Positions 50,981 through 60,487 are shown, counted from the first letter of the stretch. The stretch is 64,000 nt of DNA from Allocoprococcus sp004560705 (GCF_052065755.1 NZ_JBQHTK010000013.1:1-64000), one strand, 5' to 3'. Made by a program: numbers and translations. The notes: generated by a model from the sequence alone, not told the origin.

Positions 50981-51655
50981 CTAATCAATTACTTTCACGC
51001 TTTCAATCACCGGCTGATCCTCCGCCGCAACGGTACCGTTCGCATCCTGCACTGGTGTATCCTTGCAAATCTGATCCACGATCTCCATACCTTCTGTCAC
51101 CGTTCCGAATCCAGCATACTCGCCATCCAGATACAGGCTGTCTGACTGCACAATAAAAAACTGGGAACTGGCGCTGTCATTCGCACTGGATCGCGCCATG
51201 GAAATGGTTCCCCTCACATGGGAAATATCGTTCTTCACTCCATTACCTTCGAATTCTCCTTTGATTTTCGTATCGGATCCTCCGGTCCCGTTTCCGTTTG
51301 GATCACCGCCCTGAATCATAAATCCATCAATAATTCTGTGGAATGTCAGTCCGTCGTAAAATCCGTCTTCGGCGAGTGTCATGAAATTCTCCACTGTAAT
51401 CGGAGCCGTATCTGCATCCAGTTCCACCTTGATTGTTCCATAATCTTTTACATTAATCTCTACATGATGTTTTCCGGAAATCGCAGTTTTGTCTTCTGTT
51501 GCATCAGATTCCGTTTTTGCGGTTTCGGATTTTTCAGTTCCTGTTTTCTCTTCGCCCGAGGCATCTTTCTTGGCACCGCATCCTACTGTCAGGATACCCG
51601 CCACAAGAGCCACACTCAATAAGCGAATCCATTTTCTTTTCTTCATCCATTTCAT
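50981..51655 (-). CDS. Cyclophilin-type peptidyl-prolyl isomerase, lipoprotein
   Basis: A 224-residue exported isomerase. The signal ends in the lipobox GILTVGCGAKK. After a Glu/Thr/Lys-rich spacer the cyclophilin domain shows VKVELDADTAPITVENFMTLAEDGFYDGLTFHRIIDGFMIQGGDPNGNGTGG and FFIVQSD, including the catalytic Arg in FHRI. It should aid folding of secreted proteins at the outer face of the membrane. The ATG overlaps the stop of the upstream membrane-protein gene (ATGA). Confidence 0.92.
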   Translation of the reverse strand: MKWMKKRKWIRLLSVALVAGILTVGCGAKKDASGEEKTGTEKSETAKTESDATEDKTAISGKHHVEINVKDYGTIKVELDADTAPITVENFMTLAEDGFYDGLTFHRIIDGFMIQGGDPNGNGTGGSDTKIKGEFEGNGVKNDISHVRGTISMARSSANDSASSQFFIVQSDSLYLDGEYAGFGTVTEGMEIVDQICKDTPVQDANGTVAAEDQPVIESVKVID

Positions 51656-52533
51656 TCTGACTTTTGCTCCTTTTTCGTTTCTTCTATTTTCACCTGTTCC
51701 TTATCTAATTCGCTTTCTTCCACAATTTTAAGGAAATCACGCTCTTTCTTTTTCAAGGTTGGTATAAAACGTGCTGCCACTTTTCCTTGCCCTTTCTTCT
51801 TCATATAAAAATATCCGATAATAGCAAAAATGACTGCACCAATAAAATTCACAAACAAGTCTTCCATAGTATCATGAAGCCCGATATCCAGATAACCGCC
51901 AAGCCCCAGACTCTGACCATTCACTGCAACATCTGTGATTCCCTTTATGGTCGTCGGTACATTTCCGCCATTTGGATCGAGCATTACGGAGCTAATCGTG
52001 TGAATAATCGTATCTTTCTGCATATCGAATCCGAAAAAGGAATCCATTGTATATTCAAAGAATTCCCACAAGACTCCGACCGTCATCGAAAAACTAAAAG
52101 CCACAACTGACATAAAAGCCGGGGAGAGCTCAAACTTTAATTTTTCTTCCCGGTTCAGGATATCCACCAGAGAGAATCCGATCGCTGCCATCAAAAAACC
52201 ATTCAGCGTATGTAAGATCATATCCCAATTTGCAATTTTGATGTAATATTCCTGAATTTCTCCCAAAATCTCCGCCGCAAAGATAAACAGCAGAATGATG
52301 ATCTCCAACGTTGTGGGCAGCTCGATCTTAAGCTGAAGCTGGATCAGGCTCGGCACCACCAGCAAAAACAGCGTCAGTATGCACAGAAACACATTTTCAT
52401 AATTCCGATTTAAGATCTGCAAAACCATACAGATGATTACAAGTGCACGTAACACCATATAAACAATAAAAGAACTTCTGTGTTCCCGAAGCTCCATTTC
52501 CAGTGCCTTTTTAATCCGTTCTGATTTTTTCAT
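51652..52533 (-). CDS. Multi-pass membrane protein (YjdF/COG3647-like)
   Basis: A protein of about 293 residues with some seven hydrophobic segments. The polar loop ANWDMILHTLNGFLMAAIGF and the stretch GVLWEFFEYTMDSFFGFDMQKDT resemble the conserved blocks of the YjdF-like family of unknown function. The C-terminal tail is basic and coiled. The start is set at ATG 52533, eight bases after GGAAGGG. The frame is open upstream through the tRNA gene, but that part is a translation of tRNA sequence. Coupled to the cyclophilin gene. Confidence 0.7.
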   Translation of the reverse strand: MKKSERIKKALEMELREHRSSFIVYMVLRALVIICMVLQILNRNYENVFLCILTLFLLVVPSLIQLQLKIELPTTLEIIILLFIFAAEILGEIQEYYIKIANWDMILHTLNGFLMAAIGFSLVDILNREEKLKFELSPAFMSVVAFSFSMTVGVLWEFFEYTMDSFFGFDMQKDTIIHTISSVMLDPNGGNVPTTIKGITDVAVNGQSLGLGGYLDIGLHDTMEDLFVNFIGAVIFAIIGYFYMKKKGQGKVAARFIPTLKKKERDFLKIVEESELDKEQVKIEETKKEQKSE

Positions 52534-52629
52534 TCGCATTTCCCTTCCGAGGATGCCCCCAACTTTCTCCATCAGCAAACAGCGTATTTCTATTGTTTCC
52601 TCTTGTTTCCCAAAAAAGGGTATCAAAAA

Positions 52630-52700
52630 AGCGGGTGATGGGAATCGAACCCACGTATCCAGCTTGGAAGGCTGGTGTTCTACCATTGAACTACACCCGC
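52630..52700 (-). tRNA. tRNA-Gly (anticodon UCC)
   Basis: A full cloverleaf on the minus strand: acceptor GCGGGTG/CACCCGC with discriminator T, D arm AGTTCAATGGTAGAAC, anticodon arm CCAGCCTTCCAAGCTGG with anticodon TCC, and T arm GTGGGTTCGATTCCCAT. CCA is not encoded. A T run follows directly. Confidence 0.96.
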
Positions 52701-52767
52701 ATGACTCTTATTATTATAGTGAACAGCTATCATTTTGTCAAGTACTTTTTTTATCGTTCTTTATTTC

Positions 52768-52826
52768 TTGACCAGTTGCTGTTCCTAATTGCTTGTATAT
52801 AATACCAAACAGCAACTGGTTTTGTC
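52768..52826 (-). terminator. Hairpin terminator between MATE and tRNA-Gly
   Basis: Perfect 13-bp arms ACCAGTTGCTGTT/AACAGCAACTGGT, extended by TTGAC/GTCAA with a bulge, 17 bases past the MATE stop. The T run is better on the plus strand, so its direction is uncertain. Confidence 0.6.
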
Positions 52827-52842
52827 AAGCTTTTATTTCAAT

Positions 52843-54189
52843 TTATTCATCAATTTCTTCCCTCGGTATCCATTTCGCCTTCCAGGCATAAAGAACCATC
52901 AGTGATGCTCCGATGATCCATGAGATTGGATATGCCATAAAGATCCATTTCATCTCACCAAATCTGGGTACTGTAACGTTCAGCCAGATGATCCGGTAAA
53001 TGCAAAGCGAAAAAATGATAATAAACATCGGTGGCAGTGTTTTTCCTGTTCCGCGGATGGATCCTGCCAGAATCTGCATAATCGCAAGTATAAAATAGAA
53101 TGGGCAGAAAAACCGCAGAATATATACACCCAGTTCCACCACATGCGGATCGTCCACAAAAATATGCAGGATGTTCCCTCCGAAGAGAAACAACAGAGTT
53201 CCCGAACACAGCGAGTAAATGACTCCCATGCTTACGGATACCAGAACGCCTTTCTTCACCCGGTCATAGCGTTTAGCCCCTACATTCTGTCCGGCAAATG
53301 TTGTCGCCGCCATTCCGAAGCTTAGCACCGGAAGGATATTGAATCCGTCAATCTTAATGTACGCCGCAAATGCCGCCATCAGATCCGCCCCAAAGCGGTT
53401 CACATTTGCCTGAATCACAACATTGGAAAAAGAAATTACCATATTCTGAATTCCAGCCGGGATGCCGATCCGAATGATTCTGGCGGCCATAATCTTATCC
53501 AACCGGATGCTCCTCAGTTTTAAACGATACAGATCCTTACTTTTCATCAAGTACTGCAGAATACATACACAGGAAATAAACTGCGCAATATCTGTAGCAA
53601 GTGCTACCCCTTCTACACCCATATGAAATACAACTACAAAAATCCAGTCCAGAACAATGTTGGATCCGGCAGCAATCATCAGATACTGCAATGCTTTTGC
53701 CGAATTTCCCACCGCATTCAGAATTCCTGCGGCATAATTATAAACGACGGAAAACAGCATTCCACCAAAAAAAATCCGCATATAAAGCACCGCCTGCGGC
53801 AGCACTTCCTTTGGTGTTCCCATCCAGTTCAGAAATATCGGAGCTGCCGATATGCCAATCGCCATCATGATAAGTCCGAAAATAATTGCGATTGCAACAG
53901 TTGTGTGAACAGCTTTCTCTACTCCTCTCTCATCTTTGGCACCATATTGCTGCGCGATCACAACTCCCGCACCCACAGATGCCCCAATACAAAATGCCAG
54001 CAACAGATCGATCAATGCACCACAGGCCCCGACTGCCGCGAGTGCATGCTTTCCTATATAATTTCCTACGATAATAGAATCGACCGTGTTATAAAGCTGC
54101 TGAAATAGATTTCCCAGAATCAACGGTACTGCAAATCGGATCAATTGGCGCCAGATACTTCCTTCTGTCATTGATGTCGACTTTTCCAC
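52843..54189 (-). CDS. MATE family multidrug/sodium antiporter
   Basis: A 448-residue exporter with twelve predicted membrane helices. The two repeats are marked by PLILGNLFQQLYNTVDSIIVGNYIG at the start and IRIGIPAGIQNMVISFSN near the middle. The cytoplasmic loop has GQNVGAKRYDRVKKG. It starts with GTG at 54189, seven bases after a GGGGG ribosome site; ATG six codons later is an alternative. Substrate is unknown. Confidence 0.9.
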   Translation of the reverse strand: MEKSTSMTEGSIWRQLIRFAVPLILGNLFQQLYNTVDSIIVGNYIGKHALAAVGACGALIDLLLAFCIGASVGAGVVIAQQYGAKDERGVEKAVHTTVAIAIIFGLIMMAIGISAAPIFLNWMGTPKEVLPQAVLYMRIFFGGMLFSVVYNYAAGILNAVGNSAKALQYLMIAAGSNIVLDWIFVVVFHMGVEGVALATDIAQFISCVCILQYLMKSKDLYRLKLRSIRLDKIMAARIIRIGIPAGIQNMVISFSNVVIQANVNRFGADLMAAFAAYIKIDGFNILPVLSFGMAATTFAGQNVGAKRYDRVKKGVLVSVSMGVIYSLCSGTLLFLFGGNILHIFVDDPHVVELGVYILRFFCPFYFILAIMQILAGSIRGTGKTLPPMFIIIFSLCIYRIIWLNVTVPRFGEMKWIFMAYPISWIIGASLMVLYAWKAKWIPREEIDE

Positions 54190-54236
54190 CTTTCTTCCCC
54201 CTCTCCATACAATTCTCCTCTAAGACTTCCTCTCCC

Positions 54237-54265
54237 AGTATAACGAATCCTTCCGCATCACGCAA
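54237..54265 (-). promoter_or_regulatory. Promoter of the MATE gene
   Basis: TTGCGT, 17 bases, TATACT on the minus strand, about 50 bases before the GTG start. Confidence 0.5.
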
Positions 54266-54328
54266 CCTTCTTCTCTCTTCTTCTGTCTTTCCCTGTAGCC
54301 ATCTTCTGTATTCTTTTTGATTCATTCA

Positions 54329-54357
54329 TTGTATTGCATTTTTCCAAATGCTATAAT
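54329..54357 (+). promoter_or_regulatory. Promoter of the hydrolase gene
   Basis: TTGTAT, 17 bases, TATAAT on the plus strand, 74 bases before the ATG at 54431. It diverges from the MATE promoter. Confidence 0.55.
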
Positions 54358-54430
54358 AACAATGCCGGAGCAAATTTGCTCCAAATGTCTGAAAAGAATG
54401 AAAATGAAAAACTTCAGGAGGTACAAAAGA

Positions 54431-55312
54431 ATGAAAATTACAGAAGGCTATATGCCTTTCATGGGATATCAGACCTATTACCGCATAGCCGGCGAATGTA
54501 CCGGAAACAAAAAGCCTCTGCTTTTACTCCACGGCGGTCCCGGCTCTACACACAATTATTTCGAATTATTGGATGAGCTTGCGGAAGACGGCCGCGCCAT
54601 CATTTCCTACGATCAGCTCGGATGCGGAAATTCTTATCTGGACGGTCATCCGGAATTGTGGTGTTCCGAGACATGGGACAACGAATTAATGGCACTTAGA
54701 AAGCATCTGGGACTGACCGAACTTCACCTGCTCGGTCAGTCATGGGGCGGTATGCTTGCCATCGAATATCTCTGCGATTACAAACCGGATGGGATCAAAT
54801 CCGTCATCCTCTCCAGCACGCTTCCTTCTTCTCAATTATGGGCACATGAACAGCACCGATTGATCAGCTTCATGTCCAGGGAAGATCAGGATGCAATCGC
54901 ACGTGCCGAAGAAAGCGGCAATTTCGATGATCCGGATTATCTTGCAGCCAACGACCGGTTCATGCTGCTGCATTGCGCCGGTGCGGTGACAGAAGATGCA
55001 CCGGAATGTCTGCGACGTCCGAAAAAATCCGGAAAAGAGGCCTATCTGTACGGCTGGGGTCCGAATGAATTTACACCGTCAGGAAGCCTTGCAAATTGGG
55101 AATATCGTGAAAAGATCGGAAATATCCAGGAACCGGCACTGATCATCAATGGCACCAACGATCTCTGCACCCCGCTTGTTGCCAAGACCATGTATGATGC
55201 CATTCCGAATTCCCGTTGGGAACTCTTCGATGGATGCCGCCATATGTGCTTTGCAGAAGACACAAAAAAATACTGTGCGCTCCTTCGTGAGTGGATGGCG
55301 CAGCATGATTAA
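54431..55312 (+). CDS. pip: Proline iminopeptidase-like alpha/beta hydrolase
   Basis: A 293-residue alpha/beta hydrolase of the prolyl aminopeptidase type. Motifs: LLLLHGGPGSTHNYF (oxyanion HGGPG), YDQLGCGNS, nucleophile Ser in LLGQSWGGML, catalytic Asp in INGTNDLCTP and His in GCRHMCF. It should remove N-terminal Pro from small peptides in the cytoplasm. The ATG follows AGGAGG by nine bases; the frame is open earlier but out of family. It is followed 21 bases later by a DMT transporter, likely one operon. Confidence 0.9.
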   Translation: MKITEGYMPFMGYQTYYRIAGECTGNKKPLLLLHGGPGSTHNYFELLDELAEDGRAIISYDQLGCGNSYLDGHPELWCSETWDNELMALRKHLGLTELHLLGQSWGGMLAIEYLCDYKPDGIKSVILSSTLPSSQLWAHEQHRLISFMSREDQDAIARAEESGNFDDPDYLAANDRFMLLHCAGAVTEDAPECLRRPKKSGKEAYLYGWGPNEFTPSGSLANWEYREKIGNIQEPALIINGTNDLCTPLVAKTMYDAIPNSRWELFDGCRHMCFAEDTKKYCALLREWMAQHD

Positions 55313-55333
55313 CCTTTAGGAGTGACTTTGCAT

Positions 55334-56203
55334 ATGACTAAAAAGCAAAAAGGGATCCTGTTTATCATTACTTCTGCGTTTTGTTTTTCCCTAATGAATA
55401 TGTTTGTAAAGTTATCAGGAGACTTACCTTCCGTACAGAAAAGTTTCTTTCGAAACCTTGTAGCAGTTGTTGTCGCCGCAATTCTTCTTAAACGGAGCGG
55501 AGCGGCTTTCCGTTGGAAGAAGGGTAATCTGGGCCTGCTCATTGCGCGTTCCGTCTTCGGCACTTTGGGAATCCTGTGCAATTATTATGCGATCAGCCAT
55601 ATGAATCTGGCAGATGCATCAATGCTGAACAAGCTGTCCCCGTTTTTTGTCATCCTGTTTTCTTATTTCTTTTTGAAAGAAAAGGTGACCCCGACACAGG
55701 CATTCTGTGTGATCGTGGCTTTCCTGGGCAGTCTGTTCATTATCAAACCAGGCTTTGCCTTCGGCGATACCCTTCCGGCTCTGCTCGGATTTTTTGGTGG
55801 GTTTGGTGCAGGCGCCGCCTATACAGCCGTTCGCGGACTGGGACTGAAAGGAGAAAACGGTTCCTTTATCGTGTTCTTCTTCTCTGTCTTCTCCTGCGTT
55901 GCTATCTTGCCGGCACTGATCTTCATTTATGAACCGATGAGCCCGCTTCAGCTTCTGTATCTGATCCTCGCGGGGGTCTGTGCTTCCGGCGGACAATTTG
56001 CCATTACCGCAGCTTATGCAAATGCACCGGCAAGTGAGATTTCGATTTACGACTATTCCATCGTGATCTTTGCCAGCATCTGGAGCTTTCTTTTCTGGCA
56101 TGACATCCCGGATGCGCTTAGTGTGATCGGGTATCTCATCATTTTCGGTTCATCACTGCTTATGTTTTTGTACAACTCCAAACGTGCAAAACAGAGAAAT
56201 TGA
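55334..56203 (+). CDS. DMT/EamA family transporter
   Basis: A 289-residue membrane protein with ten predicted helices in two EamA repeats. The first repeat has ILFIITSAFCFSLMNMFVKLSG and ARSVFGTLGILCNYYAI; the second has AAYTAVRGLGLKGENGSFIVFFFSV. These carriers export small metabolites such as amino acids. ATG at 55334 is chosen 11 bases after AGGAG; a GTG at 55322 is the alternative. It converges on the ABC importer genes with only three bases between stops. Confidence 0.85.
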   Translation: MTKKQKGILFIITSAFCFSLMNMFVKLSGDLPSVQKSFFRNLVAVVVAAILLKRSGAAFRWKKGNLGLLIARSVFGTLGILCNYYAISHMNLADASMLNKLSPFFVILFSYFFLKEKVTPTQAFCVIVAFLGSLFIIKPGFAFGDTLPALLGFFGGFGAGAAYTAVRGLGLKGENGSFIVFFFSVFSCVAILPALIFIYEPMSPLQLLYLILAGVCASGGQFAITAAYANAPASEISIYDYSIVIFASIWSFLFWHDIPDALSVIGYLIIFGSSLLMFLYNSKRAKQRN

Positions 56204-56206
56204 AAT

Positions 56207-56782
56207 TTAGTTAAGATTCAAGATGTCGGCTCCCAGTAGGCCGGCATCTTTTGCATCATGCGTCACAACAATCAACGTCCTTCCCTCAAGACATCTTCGT
56301 ACGTACTCCGCAGTCAATTTTCTCGTTTCTTCGTCCAACCCTTTGAACGGTTCATCCATCACCACACAGTCTGCATCTGCAAGAAGAGCCCGGACAATAG
56401 CCACTCTTCGTTTCATTCCTCCGCTCAGCTCACGCACCGGTTTCTGATACACTTCTTTCAGATTCACTCCCCGGAACGCCTCCTGAATTGCCGATTCATC
56501 CAGTTTTCTTCTCGCAGTCAGGCGGACGTTCGCCGCCGCACTTAGATTCTCGCAGAGCCGGTTTTCCTGAAACACCGCAGCCATTTTCCCATGCGGAACC
56601 CCTGCAATTTCTCCCGCATCCGGTTTTTCCAGACCAAGCAGCAGATGGATCAACGTCGTCTTCCCGATTCCGGATTCTCCCATGACGCAGGTTGTTTTCC
56701 CTTCCGGAAAACAACAGGAAAATCGGTTAAATACATGCAATTCTCCGTAGGATTTACTGAGTTCCTTTATCCTGATATCCAT
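56207..56782 (-). CDS. NitT/TauT-type ABC transporter ATP-binding protein
   Basis: A 191-residue ABC ATPase, short but complete: Walker A GESGIGKTTLIHLLLG, Q loop FQENRLCENLSAAANV, signature LSGGMKRRVAIVRALL, Walker B CVVMDEPFKGLDEETR and H loop VTHDAKDAG. It belongs with the permease and binding lipoprotein genes upstream. The family usually has 240-260 residues; the C-terminal extension is absent. Confidence 0.9.
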   Translation of the reverse strand: MDIRIKELSKSYGELHVFNRFSCCFPEGKTTCVMGESGIGKTTLIHLLLGLEKPDAGEIAGVPHGKMAAVFQENRLCENLSAAANVRLTARRKLDESAIQEAFRGVNLKEVYQKPVRELSGGMKRRVAIVRALLADADCVVMDEPFKGLDEETRKLTAEYVRRCLEGRTLIVVTHDAKDAGLLGADILNLN

Positions 56783-56794
56783 ACCGCTCCTCCT

Positions 56795-57583
56795 CTAATG
56801 TTTCTCAATCCGGCCGACGACTGCGCGAAGTCCGGCCAGAAAACATTTCTCAAATAGAAAGCTGATTACAATGATCACGATCGTCCAGGCAAACAGATCC
56901 GGTGTATTCAGATAAACTTTCGCATGATACAGTTTTTCTCCGATCGAGCCGGAGGGCACACCGATCACCTCCGCCGCAACTCCCGCCTTCCAGCAGAGCC
57001 CGAGTCCCAGTGTACAGGCTGTTAGAAGATAGGGCAGAATCTGGGAAATGTAGATATAGCAGATCCGTTTGCCCATTCCGACGCCAAATACATCCGCCAT
57101 TTCCAGAAGCTTCCTGTCCGTCTGGCGGATTCCCTGTAAAATATTCGTGTACACCACCGGAAGCACCATCAGAAAGGAGATAAATACCGACAGATTTCTC
57201 GATGGTATCCAGATCAGGCACAAAATAATAAAGGAAGCCACCGGAGTTGACTTGATCACCGTGATCAGCGGACCAAAGAGGACCGCCGCGAAGGAAAACC
57301 GATACGCGACCACAGCCAGGATACAGCCTGTCACCAGCGCGAGCAAAAATCCGAGTACAATTCTTCCAAAGCTGAATCCGACAGACTTCCAGAAATCGTA
57401 AGTCACGATCAGCTCTCCCAGTTTCTTTATAACAGAAACAGGAGATGCCAAAAGGATCTCCTGTCCAAGCCACATACTGGCCAACTGCCAGACTGCGATC
57501 CAGAACGCAGCCGCCAGCACCTGTATTCCGTATTTTTTCATCCATGAATCTCTACGTTTATCGTTTGTAATAGAACGCATCAT
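56795..57583 (-). CDS. NitT/TauT-type ABC transporter permease
   Basis: A 262-residue permease with about six helices (ASMWLGQEILLASPVSVIKKLGE at the front, then the EAA-like loop KLLEMADVFGVGMGKRICYIYISQILPYL). The ATG at 57583 follows GGAGGAAG by eight bases, although it overlaps the binding protein gene by 26 bases. Together with its neighbours it forms an importer; the substrate is not evident. Confidence 0.88.
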   Translation of the reverse strand: MMRSITNDKRRDSWMKKYGIQVLAAAFWIAVWQLASMWLGQEILLASPVSVIKKLGELIVTYDFWKSVGFSFGRIVLGFLLALVTGCILAVVAYRFSFAAVLFGPLITVIKSTPVASFIILCLIWIPSRNLSVFISFLMVLPVVYTNILQGIRQTDRKLLEMADVFGVGMGKRICYIYISQILPYLLTACTLGLGLCWKAGVAAEVIGVPSGSIGEKLYHAKVYLNTPDLFAWTIVIIVISFLFEKCFLAGLRAVVGRIEKH

Positions 57584-58589
57584 CCGGTATACTTCCTCCA
57601 ATGATCTGTGGATTCTGTTCCAACAGTGTATTCAGATAACCGGACAGCATCGTCTTCAATTCATCACCCTCAATAAATACGATACTACATTCCGGGATTG
57701 CTTTTACTGCAACTTCCTTCGTAACAATTTCATGTGCCCCGATAATCTCTGCCGCAGCCTCCACATCACTGTTTACAAAATCGACGGATTTTTCATAGGC
57801 ATCCATGAAGATCTTCACGTCGTCTTCATGTTCCTTCAGATATTCATTCCGCACGATTACAACGCCGGTAATCAGACGGCTTCCATCGTCGATACTGCTT
57901 TCCCAGAGTTCGTTGAGATCCAGGGCCACGCGCAGATTCTCATTTTTCATGAGTGCCGTAGTCACGAACGGCTGCGGAAGAAGTCCGACTGCTGCCGTGT
58001 CTGCAGCCAGTGCCGCAACGACCTCTGCATGCTCGGATTTGTATTCAACCGTCACATCCTTCTCCGGATCAAGCCCGTTCGCCTTCAATACCGAATTCAA
58101 TGCATATTCCGGCGTTGCTCCTTTGCCGCTGGAATAGATTGTTTTCCCTTTCAGATCCGCCGCCGAATGGATTGTATCGCCATTTTCCACCAGATACAAT
58201 ACGCCCAGCGTATTCGCAGCTAGTACACTAATCTGCTTCTCCGTCTTCTGATAAAGAGTCGCTGCAAGGTTTGCAGGAATCGCTGCAATATCTACCTGTC
58301 CCTGTACAACCATCGGAACCATTTCATCCGGAGATGCTACAATAGAAACATTATAGTTTTCATCGTCAAGCAACTGTGCCATTCCCATCGCAGTAGGGCC
58401 TTTCATTGCACCAATGTTGATCACCGCGGACGGTTTTGCCTCCTCCGGCTCTTTATTCTCTTCTTCTGTCTCCTGCTGCTCCTCTTCTATCACATCTTCC
58501 TTCGCATCTTCTCCGGAACCGCATCCGGATAATGCAGCCACACCCATGCAAAGGACAAGAAGCAGTGTTGTCAATTTTCTCTTTTTCAT
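57558..58589 (-). CDS. NitT/TauT-type ABC substrate-binding lipoprotein
   Basis: A 343-residue lipoprotein with lipobox VAALSGCGSG, an acidic spacer (EEEQQETEEENKEPEE) and an NMT1/TauA-type binding domain. The domain has INIGAMKGPTAMGMAQLL, VQGQVDIAAIPANLAA and LKGKTIYSSGKGATPEYAL. Such proteins bind sulfonates, nitrate, thiamine precursors or aromatic compounds. The ligand cannot be chosen here. It is the second gene of a run that starts with the aldose epimerase, 28 bases upstream. Confidence 0.88.
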   Translation of the reverse strand: MKKRKLTTLLLVLCMGVAALSGCGSGEDAKEDVIEEEQQETEEENKEPEEAKPSAVINIGAMKGPTAMGMAQLLDDENYNVSIVASPDEMVPMVVQGQVDIAAIPANLAATLYQKTEKQISVLAANTLGVLYLVENGDTIHSAADLKGKTIYSSGKGATPEYALNSVLKANGLDPEKDVTVEYKSEHAEVVAALAADTAAVGLLPQPFVTTALMKNENLRVALDLNELWESSIDDGSRLITGVVIVRNEYLKEHEDDVKIFMDAYEKSVDFVNSDVEAAAEIIGAHEIVTKEVAVKAIPECSIVFIEGDELKTMLSGYLNTLLEQNPQIIGGSIPDDAFYYKR

Positions 58590-58617
58590 ATCCTTCTCCT
58601 TTTTCCCCTTTTCGTTT

Positions 58618-59493
58618 TTATACGCAAATCTGATATGCCGCAGTGAAGACTTCTCCGGCTTTCAGAACATTGCCCCATTCTCTTTCTTCCAGTTTCTGTC
58701 CGAAATCCGCCCGGTCACTTCTTCCGTACCAGGGTTCAATGCAGACAAACGGCGCATGCTTCCCTGCCGGTGACCAGATTCCGAATAGAGGTGCTTCAAA
58801 TCTAACTTCCAGATATTTTTCACCTTCCGGCGTATACAAAGCAACTTTATGGGCCTGATCATGTTCCACGATCAGCGCATCCTCATCAAACAGCGAATCT
58901 GTAATCTGCAGCATTCCGTCCGTGAGTTCCAGCACCTTCGTCCTCTCGGACACCGTGCCGTTCTCATCCAGCACACTGGCCGTAAGCGGCTCACAAGTAT
59001 CGAACCCGATCCGGTAATCCGTCTGTTTCTCTCCCTCTCTCAGCGGACAATTGAACGCCGGATGACCGCCGATGGAGAAATACATCTCCCGATCATTTTT
59101 GTTCGTGACTTTCCAGAGCACTTCCACCGCCCGTCCCTGAAGCCGATATCCCAATTCCAAACGGAAACCAAACGGATATTTTTCCAGAGTCTCAGGGGAA
59201 TCTTCCAACGCAAACCAGATTTCATCACCTTTTTCGGATACCAGTTCAAAATCCATATCCCGGGCAAATCCATGCTGGGAAAGTGAATACCATTTTCCAT
59301 CGAAACAGCTTTGTTTCTCTCTGTAATTTCCCACAAGAGGGAAAAGCACCGGCGAAGTACGTCCCCAGTATGCCGCATCTCCACACCACAAATATTCCTG
59401 CCCGCTGCAGTTATCTATTAATGACTTCATCTCTGCCCCATGAGCATCGATCTCCAGTGTCAGGCTTTCGTTCCTGATTTGAAACCTTTCCAT
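58618..59493 (-). CDS. Aldose 1-epimerase family protein (LacX-like)
   Basis: A 291-residue galactose-mutarotase-fold protein. Typical features are LTLEIDAHGAEMKSLI near the start, GRTSPVLFPLVGNY, the catalytic His in FSIGGHPAFNCPL, and the later LFGIWSPAGKHAPFVCIEPWYGRSD. The catalytic Glu is likely in that last block. It would interconvert anomers of hexoses or sugar phosphates. The gene is not obviously linked in function to the ABC importer it precedes. Confidence 0.85.
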   Translation of the reverse strand: MERFQIRNESLTLEIDAHGAEMKSLIDNCSGQEYLWCGDAAYWGRTSPVLFPLVGNYREKQSCFDGKWYSLSQHGFARDMDFELVSEKGDEIWFALEDSPETLEKYPFGFRLELGYRLQGRAVEVLWKVTNKNDREMYFSIGGHPAFNCPLREGEKQTDYRIGFDTCEPLTASVLDENGTVSERTKVLELTDGMLQITDSLFDEDALIVEHDQAHKVALYTPEGEKYLEVRFEAPLFGIWSPAGKHAPFVCIEPWYGRSDRADFGQKLEEREWGNVLKAGEVFTAAYQICV

Positions 59494-59558
59494 TATGATT
59501 CCCTCTCTTTCTCCTTTTATTCCGGATACAGACTCTTACATCCTGCCCTGCTTTTGTG

Positions 59559-60071
59559 TTACTTTGCTTCTACCAGATATCCTTTCTGCCTAAGCATATC
59601 CTCTATCATATCCAGAGTTTCCTCCGAGTCCGCTTCAACCCGGTGATAATGATAGTTCGAAGTAATATTTTTCAGCGGACTGGACTTTCCGCTTTGTATA
59701 TCTTCCAGAAATTCCTTCACCTTTCTGCGCGAAGTAATTCCAAGCGGCGCTTCCATTCGTCCGTAAACTCTGTGATTTACCATCACATTGATAATCTTGC
59801 CCCCCAGATCCACGATCGAGCACAGTTCATCTTCGAGCTGTTCATCGGTATGATTCACCTTGAAAACTCTCTCTGCCTGGCTCGGTGCATTCAGAATATA
59901 TCCCCTGTTGGTAGAAATAATATCATATCCTGCTGCCCGGATCAGCGCGATATCCTGTACGATCACCTGCCGGCTCACGTCAAATCTCGCTGCCAGTTCC
60001 TTCCCCGAGACCGGAACCATACTGCTGCGGATTGTATTTACAATCTCTTCCCGTCTTTGTGTCCCTGTCAT
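59559..60071 (-). CDS. niaR: Niacin-responsive repressor NiaR
   Basis: A 170-residue repressor with an N-terminal HTH_11 domain (GTQRREEIVNTIRSSMVPVSGKELAARFDVSRQVIVQDIALIRAAGYDI) and a C-terminal 3H domain that binds nicotinate. His residues are in VNHTDEQLEDELCSIVDLGG, VMVNHRVYG and SNYHYHRVEA. In Firmicutes NiaR shuts off nad and niacin transport genes when niacin is present. The ATG at 60071 follows AAGGAGA. It is the last gene of the nad operon and is intact although the biosynthetic genes are broken. Confidence 0.93.
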   Translation of the reverse strand: MTGTQRREEIVNTIRSSMVPVSGKELAARFDVSRQVIVQDIALIRAAGYDIISTNRGYILNAPSQAERVFKVNHTDEQLEDELCSIVDLGGKIINVMVNHRVYGRMEAPLGITSRRKVKEFLEDIQSGKSSPLKNITSNYHYHRVEADSEETLDMIEDMLRQKGYLVEAK

Positions 60072-60098
60072 TCTACAAGTCTCCTTTATCAAATTACC

Positions 60099-60452
60099 CT
60101 ACACTGCATGCAGATTCTCCACTTCCACTTCAATCTTTCTGACAAACGGCGCATATTCCCTCGCCATCTCCACTGCCTTTTTCACACTTCCGGCAGCTCC
60201 GATATGATTGTCTTTCAAGAGGACTCCATCTGACAAATTATAGCGATGGTTGAAGCCACCTCCGACCCGGACTGCATATTTCTCAAATATACGCATATTG
60301 GGGGTTGTCTTTCTGGTATCCAGAAGTTTCGTTTTGCTTCCCTTAAGAAGCTTCACAACCGAATTCGTCGTAACATCTTCGCTTGAAATGTCTTCCTTAA
60401 GCGCCTCAAGAATTAAATGATCTGCCTGTAATGTCATCGTTATTTCGTTCAT
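60099..60452 (-). pseudogene. nadC: Quinolinate phosphoribosyltransferase, deleted in the middle and at the end
   Basis: The 117-codon frame keeps two blocks of NadC. The N-terminal block runs to LILEALKEDISSEDVTTNSVV. It then jumps in frame to KLLKGSKTKLLDTRKTTPNMRIFEKYAVRVGGGFNHRYNLSDGVLLKDNH and ends at VRKIEVEVENLHAV. Intact NadC has about 280 residues. Some 70-80 residues between the blocks are absent, including the GERTALN...SG region at the active site. So are about 90 C-terminal residues with the DNM motif. Quinolinate could not be processed. Confidence 0.88.
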
Positions 60453-60487
60453 CTCTGATTATACACTCCTTGTCCCATCTTTTCCAG

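Noticed and set aside
52534..52686. N-terminal extension of the membrane protein at 51652
   Set aside because: These codons are a translation of the tRNA-Gly gene (VEHQPSKLDTWVRFPSP). A better start with a ribosome site lies at 52533.
54089..54325. 78-codon ORF ahead of the MATE gene
   Set aside because: It overlaps the MATE coding start in another frame and contains its predicted promoter. Some charged residues look protein-like but nothing is recognised.
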